Source: Acholeplasmataceae bacterium UBA4853
GTDB lineage: Bacteria; Bacillota_I; Bacilli_A; Acholeplasmatales; Acholeplasmataceae
Assembly: GCA_002399815.1 (NCBI GenBank)
Contig: DHEJ01000018.1
Span: 2,416-17,754, forward strand
Direction of reading: 5' to 3'
Length of the DNA stretch: 15,339 bases
Shown: piece after piece, positions 12,741 through 15,339 of the stretch
Layout: the number at the start of each line of letters is the position of its first letter
Position numbering within the stretch: position 1 is the stretch's first letter
Made by a program: the position numbers and the translations under genes
Notes under the pieces: generated by a model
The model's input: only the letters and a program-made list of their open reading frames with translations
Told to the model about the DNA's origin: nothing
Database searches by the model: none

Positions 12741-13178
12741 ATGTTAAGTAACTTAAAACCAGTTCCAGGTGCAAGACACGCTAAAAAGCGTCTTGGTCGT
12801 GGACCAGGTAGTGGTACAGGTAAAACCTCTGGTAAAGGTAATAAAGGTCAATGGGCTAGAGCAGGTGGCGGCGTGCGTCCTGGATTTGAAGGGGGACAAA
12901 TTCCTTTCTTCCAACGTATTCCAAAACGTGGTTTCAATAACTACACTAGAAAAGTTTATGCTATCGTAAATACCGGAGACTTAAACCTTTTTGAAGATGG
13001 TAGTGTAATCACTCCAGAAATCTTATTACAAACTAAAATGATCACTAAGATTTTATCAGGTGTTAAAGTATTAGCTTTTGGCAAGTTAGAAAAGAAGTTA
13101 ACTGTAAAGGCAAACAAATTCTCAGACAGTGCGATAGAAGCAATCACAGCAGCTGGTGGAACAACAGAGGTGATCTAA
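12741..13178 (+). CDS. rplO: 50S ribosomal protein L15
   Basis: A 145-residue L15. The glycine-rich N-terminal rRNA-binding part is textbook: RLGRGPGSGTGKTSGKGNKG (about 17-36), then GGGVRPGFEGGQIPFFQRIPKRGF (about 43-66). The C-terminal half has the beta/alpha fold with VKVLAFGKLEKKLTVKANKFSDSAIEAI across about 109-136 and a closing GGTTEVI. L15 is a late assembly protein of the 50S subunit. AAGGAGGA (12726-12733) is 7 nt from ATG 12741. The stop TAA is separated from the secY GTG by one base, and the secY ribosome binding site lies in this gene's last codons. Confidence 0.98.
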   Translation: MLSNLKPVPGARHAKKRLGRGPGSGTGKTSGKGNKGQWARAGGGVRPGFEGGQIPFFQRIPKRGFNNYTRKVYAIVNTGDLNLFEDGSVITPEILLQTKMITKILSGVKVLAFGKLEKKLTVKANKFSDSAIEAITAAGGTTEVI

Positions 13179-13179
13179 C

Positions 13180-14478
13180 GTGTGGCAACGCATAAAAAAT
13201 GTATTAGCAAATAAGACAGTAATGACCCGTTTAGGGATGACACTACTACTCATTTTAGTATTTAGAATTGCAAGTTATATTCCAATTCCTTTGTTTAATA
13301 TCGAATTATTTCAAAGTAATCAACAATGGACTTCAGGGTTCTTAGGTATCCTAAATAGCTATACAGGACAGGCACTAGCACGTTTTTCGGTGTTATCTCT
13401 AGGGATTTCACCATATATTACTGCATCTATTGCAGTACAATTATTACAAGTAGTTATTCCTCAAATGAAAGAATGGCAAGAACAAGGGGATGAAGGTAAA
13501 GCAAAAACTTCAAGATTGACTAAATATTTAGCAATCGTGTTAGCATTTGCACAAGCTTTACTCTTAATTCTTGGTACTGGCGTTAGAGGTTCTCAAATCC
13601 AAGTTGGTGTTGATAGTGGGTTCTTTACTTACTTCTACATGGCACTTGTCGTGACTGCAGGTTCTGCATTCACCATTTGGTTAGCAGATTTAATTACTGC
13701 TAAAGGTGTTGGTAATGGTTCATCAATCTTAATTGCTGTTGGGGTATTAACTTCAATTCCAATTATGATTACAACATTAGGTGATAAATATCTTGGAACA
13801 GATAATGGCTGGGATATTGTTATTTATGTTGGAATCTTACTACTTTATGTAGCTATTTTACTAGGCGTTGTTTATATGAACATCGCTAAAAGAAAAATTC
13901 CGATTAGTTATGCAAACCGTCAAGGTGGTGCAGGTAAATCAGATTCTAATATTCCTTTAAAGATTAACTCTGCAGGGGTATTACCAGTCATCTTTGCTTC
14001 GACATTACTATCGGTACCGTTATCGATTGTTGGTTTCTTAGAAGGCTCAGTGAATTCTGGTGCAGCTTCTTGGGTAAACTCAATCTTTAACTATCAAGAA
14101 CCAATTGGATTTATCTTATATGTATTATTAATTGTTGTATTCTCATTCTTCTATACCTTCATGGTAACAAACCCACATAAGATTGCTGATAATTTATCAA
14201 AATCTAATGCGTATGTTCCAGGGGTTAGACCAGGTGATGATACTAAAAATTATATTGCGCGTATTTTATTTAAAGTAACCGTTGTAGGTACTGTATATCT
14301 AGTAATTCTAGCTGCATTACCGATTGTTACTGCTTGGGTGTTTGGATTTGTTGGCCAAAATGCTGCAAATATCACACTTGGTGGTACAGGGTTATTAATT
14401 GTAGTAGGTGTTGCTGCTGATACTACATCACAAATGGAAGCACAAGCAAATCAAGAAACTTACCAAGGATTATTTTAA
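13180..14478 (+). CDS. secY: protein translocase subunit SecY
   Basis: A 432-residue membrane protein that forms the protein-conducting channel with SecE and SecG. The family's ten membrane helices are expected; hydrophobic stretches are seen from about 17 (MTRLGMTLLLILVFRIASYI pattern) to the C-terminus. Recognisable signatures are LSLGISPYITASIAVQLLQVVIPQ across about 72-95, GVGNGSSILIAVGVL (about 176-190), RQGGAGKSDSNIPLKINSAGVLPVIFAS across about 246-273, and NLSKSNAYVPGVRPGDDTKNYI around 337-358, with the cytosolic loops that meet the ribosome. The start is GTG 13180, one base after the rplO stop, with AGGTGAT upstream. The stop overlaps the adk ATG (TAATG). No unusual feature was seen; length is normal. 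Confidence 0.98.
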   Translation: MWQRIKNVLANKTVMTRLGMTLLLILVFRIASYIPIPLFNIELFQSNQQWTSGFLGILNSYTGQALARFSVLSLGISPYITASIAVQLLQVVIPQMKEWQEQGDEGKAKTSRLTKYLAIVLAFAQALLLILGTGVRGSQIQVGVDSGFFTYFYMALVVTAGSAFTIWLADLITAKGVGNGSSILIAVGVLTSIPIMITTLGDKYLGTDNGWDIVIYVGILLLYVAILLGVVYMNIAKRKIPISYANRQGGAGKSDSNIPLKINSAGVLPVIFASTLLSVPLSIVGFLEGSVNSGAASWVNSIFNYQEPIGFILYVLLIVVFSFFYTFMVTNPHKIADNLSKSNAYVPGVRPGDDTKNYIARILFKVTVVGTVYLVILAALPIVTAWVFGFVGQNAANITLGGTGLLIVVGVAADTTSQMEAQANQETYQGLF

Positions 14479-15128
14479 TGAAACGTCGGATGATTTTTGT
14501 GGGACCTCCTGGTGCAGGTAAAGGTTCACAAGCAAAAATTTTAGCAAACAAATTAAATATTCCACATATATCTACAGGCGATATGTTTAGAATGCACTTA
14601 AAAAGTCAGACACCACTTGGCATTCTTGCAAAAAGCTATACTGATCAAGGTTTATTGGTTCCAGATGATGTAACCAATGACATGGTTAAAGTTAGATTAA
14701 ATGAGTCCGATGTACATGATGGATTTATCTTGGATGGTTATCCAAGAAATCCAGATCAAGCACAGTACTTAGATCAGTTGGTTAAGGATTTAGGTTGGGC
14801 AATTGATGTGGTTATTAATGTCACATCAGAAGATGAAGTAATTATTGATCGTATTACAGGTAGAAGAACATGTCCAGTATGTGGTTCGATATATCATATT
14901 ACGAATTATCCACCAAAAGTGGAAGGTATTTGTGATAAAGACGGAGCAACTTTAGTTCAACGTAAAGATGATTCTAGAGAAACTATCACCAAGAGATTAG
15001 AGGTTTATAATAATGAGACTTTCCCTCTAATTGCTTATTACAAATCAAAAGGCTTATTAATTGATGTGGATGGTAATAGGGACTTAGAGCCAGTTACCAA
15101 AGACATATTAGAAATTCTGGAGCAGTAA
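14478..15128 (+). CDS. adk: adenylate kinase, zinc-binding type
   Basis: The 216-residue enzyme interconverts ATP plus AMP and two ADP in the cytosol. The P-loop GPPGAGKGSQ is at 9-18, the AMP-binding ISTGDMFRMHL near 31-41, and LDGYPRNPDQA around 84-94. The long LID domain begins with DRITGRRTCPVCGSIYH. It holds a zinc site of CPVC and CDKD, that is Cys-x2-Cys and Cys-x2-Asp, the three-Cys-one-Asp arrangement of Bacillus enzymes. The catalytic arginines after the LID are in KDDSRETITKRLEVY. ATG 14478 shares its A with the secY stop. The stop overlaps the map ATG in the same way. secY-adk-map is the usual Firmicutes order. Confidence 0.98.
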   Translation: MKRRMIFVGPPGAGKGSQAKILANKLNIPHISTGDMFRMHLKSQTPLGILAKSYTDQGLLVPDDVTNDMVKVRLNESDVHDGFILDGYPRNPDQAQYLDQLVKDLGWAIDVVINVTSEDEVIIDRITGRRTCPVCGSIYHITNYPPKVEGICDKDGATLVQRKDDSRETITKRLEVYNNETFPLIAYYKSKGLLIDVDGNRDLEPVTKDILEILEQ

Positions 15129-15339
15129 TGATTACAATTAAAAGTTCTAGAGAAATTGAACTCATGAGAAAAGCTGGTAACATCCTAGCAAGAACAAGGG
15201 AATATTTAATTCCCTTCATCAAGCCAGGTGTTACCACACATGAGCTTGATCTACTCGCAGATAAATTCATACGAGATAATGATGCAATCCCATCATTTAA
15301 AGACTATCAAGGGTTTCCGGCATCGATTTGCACTTCTGT
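15128..15339 (+). CDS. map: methionine aminopeptidase type I, 3' end missing
   Basis: Only the first 70 codons and two bases are inside the window, so this is partial at the right edge, not truncated in the genome. The visible part reads MITIKSSREIELMRKAGNIL, then IKPGVTTHELDLLADKF, IPSFKDYQGFPASICTS, which is the conserved N-terminal part of bacterial MetAP; the metal-binding Asp/Asp/His/Glu/Glu residues are further downstream. The enzyme removes the initiator methionine from new proteins whose second residue is small. ATG 15128 shares its A with the adk stop, and no strong Shine-Dalgarno is seen beyond GGAGCAG at 15119-15125. Confidence 0.96.
   Translation, partial: MITIKSSREIELMRKAGNILARTREYLIPFIKPGVTTHELDLLADKFIRDNDAIPSFKDYQGFPASICTS

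Noticed and set aside
1..15339. Mobile elements, tRNA genes, CRISPR arrays, phage genes or defence systems
   Set aside because: No transposase, integrase, terminal repeats, cloverleaf sequences or defence proteins were seen. The gene order from 3861 on is the conserved S10-spc arrangement.

Overview
The window is an AT-rich stretch read entirely on the + strand. About 80% of it is the S10-spc ribosomal protein super-operon (rpsJ to secY, adk and the start of map). The gene order is the classical bacterial one, genes are short and tightly packed, and most have an AGGAGG-type ribosome binding site. UGA is used as a stop (rplP and rplE end in TGA) and tryptophan is read from TGG. This combination, with Firmicutes-type proteins (three-Cys zinc adenylate kinase, DegV/FakB, FabT-like MarR), suggests a Mollicute that kept the standard code, most likely an Acholeplasma relative. 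The taxonomic call is inference from the sequence, not a database match.

Region 1 (1-2110) is accessory. The left edge cuts a beta-hydroxyacid dehydrogenase gene (1-609). After a 153-nt gap comes a two-gene unit: a DegV/FakB fatty-acid-binding protein (763-1611) and a MarR regulator that closely resembles FabT (1623-2060). It ends in a strong terminator (2072-2109). A perfect 13-nt palindrome of the TTTGA-N3-TCAAA type (730-742) lies just upstream and is a good candidate for the regulator's own operator. This would be a small self-regulated unit linking uptake of external fatty acids to control of lipid synthesis.

Region 2 (2160-3720) is a single gene with its own promoter (TTGCAA-N17-TATAAT) and terminator. 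Its 486-residue product looks colinear with PTS enzyme I (PtsI), but the phosphorylated histidine, the metal ligands and the catalytic cysteine are all replaced. It appears to be an enzyme I-like pseudoenzyme of unknown role and is the least explained gene here.

Region 3 (3699-15339) is the ribosomal operon. Its promoter (TTGAAA-N17-TATAAT) is physically embedded in the preceding terminator. A leader of about 127 nt with several possible stems precedes rpsJ and may be an autoregulatory element. The genes are rpsJ-rplC-rplD-rplW-rplB-rpsS-rplV-rpsC-rplP-rpmC-rpsQ-rplN-rplX-rplE-rpsN-rpsH-rplF-rplR-rpsE-rpmD-rplO-secY-adk-map. No internal terminator was seen. Four junctions are UAAUG stop/start overlaps. 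Lineage-specific oddities are: L24 with a tail carrying lysine at every third residue for 16 successive triplets and a 10-residue insertion near its KOW motif; S3 with a broken KH GXXG loop and a disordered basic tail; and a zinc-free long S14 in the spc position.
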